Of a DNA stretch of 8,264 nucleotides, positions 6,606 to 8,264 are shown piece by piece (position 1 is the first letter of the stretch; the number at the start of each line of letters is the position of its first letter). The position numbers and the translations under genes are program-made. Location: positions 1-8,264 of the forward strand of contig CAZOUM010000093.1 of assembly GCA_964582985.1 (NCBI GenBank). Direction: 5' to 3'. Under the pieces are notes generated by a model, which made no database searches, had not been told where the DNA came from, and saw only the letters and a program-made list of their open reading frames with translations. The DNA is from CAZQYB01 sp964582985 (GTDB taxonomy: Bacteria > Planctomycetota > Phycisphaerae > Sedimentisphaerales > Anaerobacaceae).

Positions 6606-7592
6606 TTACTTCTTACCTTTCTCTTCTATAATAGCCTGGGCCGCCTCACGCCCCACGATCCACTCAAGGCGGTCTGCTATCCATTGAGCCTCGTCATCAG
6701 AACCAACTTTTTTGTAAAAGCGGTAAAGCTCGCTATGGCGATTGACAACATCGAATCCGATACTGTGCTGAAGCTTCCGCAGGCAAACAGGACAAAGACG
6801 CGTAGGCCGGGAGTCACTCTCCTGCAAATGGTTCGAGCCATTTAATACACACTTAAAATATATGCAATGCATCAACCCAAACATATGGCCCGTTTCGTGA
6901 ACGAGTACCTTGCAGCTTCGCCGCAACAGAACCTTTTCGTAATCTTTTCCACGCTTCTTGCCGTAGAAGGCAGGGTCATAGCGCGCAAAACTGTAGACTC
7001 CAACTCGTTCCCGAAGTGAGGCCTGGCCAAAAACGAAATTCCACGAAGGTTCAGGATAAAGGTCTTCCATAGTAATCGCCAGCAGGCAAAAAGCATCAGC
7101 AGGGACCTTCTTTTTCAAAATAGCCAAAACATCACTGGTCAAGATTTGCCGATTGTGAGTGTATGGATTTGTGCGACTGGTAATACTATCACCAAGAGCC
7201 AAACAAGGAAGAACCTCGACTTTCAAACCAAAGTAAGCCGCAGCATACTCCTTCAACGTCTCCGCCATAGAAATTCGGCCTTTTGGAAATTTTCCCAAGG
7301 GTTGCAAATAGATTTTGCTGCGAGTCTTGCTGGGTCGGTTCGGCTTACGCTTAACGAAAGCATCAAAGCTCTGCCCGCTTTCGTAGTGCTCAGCAAGCCA
7401 GTCGCCAGGCTTTGGAGTAGGAATCGGTTCGAAGCCAGCACCCGGCTCCAATGCCTTTTTAAGCGTCTCTGGAAGCCTTTCAGTGGGTCCAATAGCTCTA
7501 ATCCTCTCCGCTGCACTGGGTGGTTTGAAGTCCATCGCTAAAGCCACCGAAAACGCCGAAACAACCGCAATTAAAAAAAACAACCGCCTCAT
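6606..7592 (-). CDS. Archaemetzincin-like zinc metalloprotease, predicted exported
   Basis: A 328-residue protein of the archaemetzincin family (peptidase M54), resembling eukaryotic AMZ2 more than the short archaeal forms. It begins with a signal-peptide-like stretch, MRRLFFLIAVVSAFSVALA, with a possible cleavage after residue 19. An N-terminal region follows with KIYLQPLGKFP (93-103), then FVFGQASLRERVGVYSFARY (187-204 region). The active site is HETGHMFGLMHC: His232, Glu233, His236 and His242. The second zinc site uses Cys243, Cys248, Cys267 and Cys270 (CPVC), followed by LRKLQHSIGFD. NGSNHLQESDSRP between the pairs is highly typical. At residue 250 the usual CxM reads CVL, so the Met-turn methionine is Leu. 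The start is ATG with a weak GCAGG upstream. Its substrate is unknown; activity is known for few family members. Confidence 0.92.
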   Translation of the reverse strand: MRRLFFLIAVVSAFSVALAMDFKPPSAAERIRAIGPTERLPETLKKALEPGAGFEPIPTPKPGDWLAEHYESGQSFDAFVKRKPNRPSKTRSKIYLQPLGKFPKGRISMAETLKEYAAAYFGLKVEVLPCLALGDSITSRTNPYTHNRQILTSDVLAILKKKVPADAFCLLAITMEDLYPEPSWNFVFGQASLRERVGVYSFARYDPAFYGKKRGKDYEKVLLRRSCKVLVHETGHMFGLMHCIYFKCVLNGSNHLQESDSRPTRLCPVCLRKLQHSIGFDVVNRHSELYRFYKKVGSDDEAQWIADRLEWIVGREAAQAIIEEKGKK

Positions 7593-7628
7593 ACTGCCTG
7601 CAAAGATTTGTTCGTGCGTCGCGCCTTG

Positions 7629-7641
7629 CTTAAACGTTAAG
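7629..7641. promoter_or_regulatory. Small palindrome upstream of the archaemetzincin gene
   Basis: CTTAAACGTTAAG has arms CTTAA and TTAAG around CGT on the minus strand. It lies about 37 bases before the ATG of the archaemetzincin gene, in an A+T-rich gap of 79 bases behind the DUF488 gene. It could be an operator or part of a promoter. No well-spaced -35/-10 pair is convincing. Confidence 0.2.
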
Positions 7642-7671
7642 ATAATAACTTACATCTTATCAACGCCGGCG

Positions 7672-8259
7672 TCAAGGTTCAAAAAGTCTTGGTGCATCTA
7701 TCTCAGCACATGATGGCAAAGGATACGTAACTGTCGCATCGCCAGTTATAACTGCGCAAGGCGTTAGTCTGTGGTCACATAATTTGTCGGGCCCTAAAAT
7801 GTGTGTCACTTCTATCCCTTGGGCAACTAAATGGTCGCTCAAAAACCTGCGATGACACTTCCAATAAAACTTCTCTGCACACATAATAGCAGTTCGTGCC
7901 GCTGAGGCAATTGACAGAAGCTCTCGAACGCCTGCACGAAACTCCTCAGTTGTCATATAGTCTGCATAATTACGGAAGCCGGGGCTTCTGAGCCCAACAT
8001 TAGGGGACTCGGCACTCATTCCTGTGTGCCTGCGACCACCTAAAGCTTCCAGCGACACATAACGAATACCCTCTTCTCCCAAGAGCTTGCGGAGCACTTC
8101 ACCGTTAAAATGTGGAAACCTGCGGGAACTGGGATATCGTCTTATGTCCGCCACCAAGCCGATTTTGTACACTTTCAGCAGCGATAGAAATTCCTTGAAT
8201 GCATAATTAGAATGACCGATCGTAAACAATCGCAATGTCTTTTCACCACCAGCTTTCAT
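7672..8259 (-). CDS. DUF488 domain-containing protein
   Basis: A 195-residue protein of the DUF488 family, with all main motifs in order: LFTIGHSN (11-18), VADIRRYPSSRRFPHF (36-51), SLEALGGRR (69-77), FRNYADYM (95-102), IMCAEK (125-130), WKCHRRFLSDHL (133-144), VTHI (151-154) and the ending HRLTP...YP...LFEP. The biochemical role of this family is unsettled. The conserved Arg, Cys, Glu and His residues suggest an enzyme or nucleotide-binding function, but nothing here shows which. No signal peptide or membrane segment is visible. The ATG at 8259 sits ten residues before the first motif, as usual, but only five bases lie beyond it in the window, so an earlier start cannot be excluded. The archaemetzincin gene follows 79 bases downstream on the same strand; a shared transcript is possible. 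Confidence 0.9.
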   Translation of the reverse strand: MKAGGEKTLRLFTIGHSNYAFKEFLSLLKVYKIGLVADIRRYPSSRRFPHFNGEVLRKLLGEEGIRYVSLEALGGRRHTGMSAESPNVGLRSPGFRNYADYMTTEEFRAGVRELLSIASAARTAIMCAEKFYWKCHRRFLSDHLVAQGIEVTHILGPDKLCDHRLTPCAVITGDATVTYPLPSCAEIDAPRLFEP

Positions 8260-8264
8260 AAAGC

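Overview
The window reads as a piece of a bacterial chromosome of roughly balanced base composition. It carries seven recognisable protein genes, one unrecognised gene, one possible small gene and one decayed gene. A tungsten-type aldehyde:ferredoxin oxidoreductase and a complete LutABC lactate oxidation set both point to an anaerobic or facultatively anaerobic heterotroph. A eukaryote-like archaemetzincin and a CNT nucleoside transporter of the GMAEAPL subtype remind me of Planctomycetota (Phycisphaerae-like lineages). That placement is an impression from gene content, not a proof.

Left part, plus strand (2-1630): the C-terminal 164 residues of an AOR-family oxidoreductase are followed by a small MoaD/ThiS-like sulfur carrier and a HesA/MoeB/ThiF-like activating enzyme. 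The first two genes touch or overlap and the third follows within about 60 bases. This is a classic arrangement in which the sulfur carrier and its E1-like partner probably serve the tungstopterin/molybdopterin cofactor of the oxidoreductase.

Middle-left part, minus strand (1705-4716): lutA-lutB-lutC are tightly packed in that transcription order, converging on the AOR cluster. Non-ATG starts (TTG for lutB, GTG for lutC) and short or overlapping junctions suggest translational coupling. LutABC oxidises L-lactate to pyruvate using iron-sulfur proteins. Behind lutC lies a possible 29-codon ORF with an unusually good Shine-Dalgarno site. lutC itself carries an in-frame 15-base tandem duplication.

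Middle-right part: 4717-5033 holds no convincing gene. A minus-strand helical, acidic protein of unknown function follows (5034-5540). Next comes a plus-strand CNT/NupC nucleoside transporter missing its N-terminal 140-150 residues (open from 5652 to 6488), which looks like a truncated pseudogene with frameshifted traces just upstream.

Right part, minus strand (6606-8259): a predicted exported archaemetzincin-like metalloprotease has Leu in place of the usual Met after its zinc-binding region, and a DUF488 protein lies upstream of it. No rRNA, tRNA, CRISPR array or insertion sequence was recognised.
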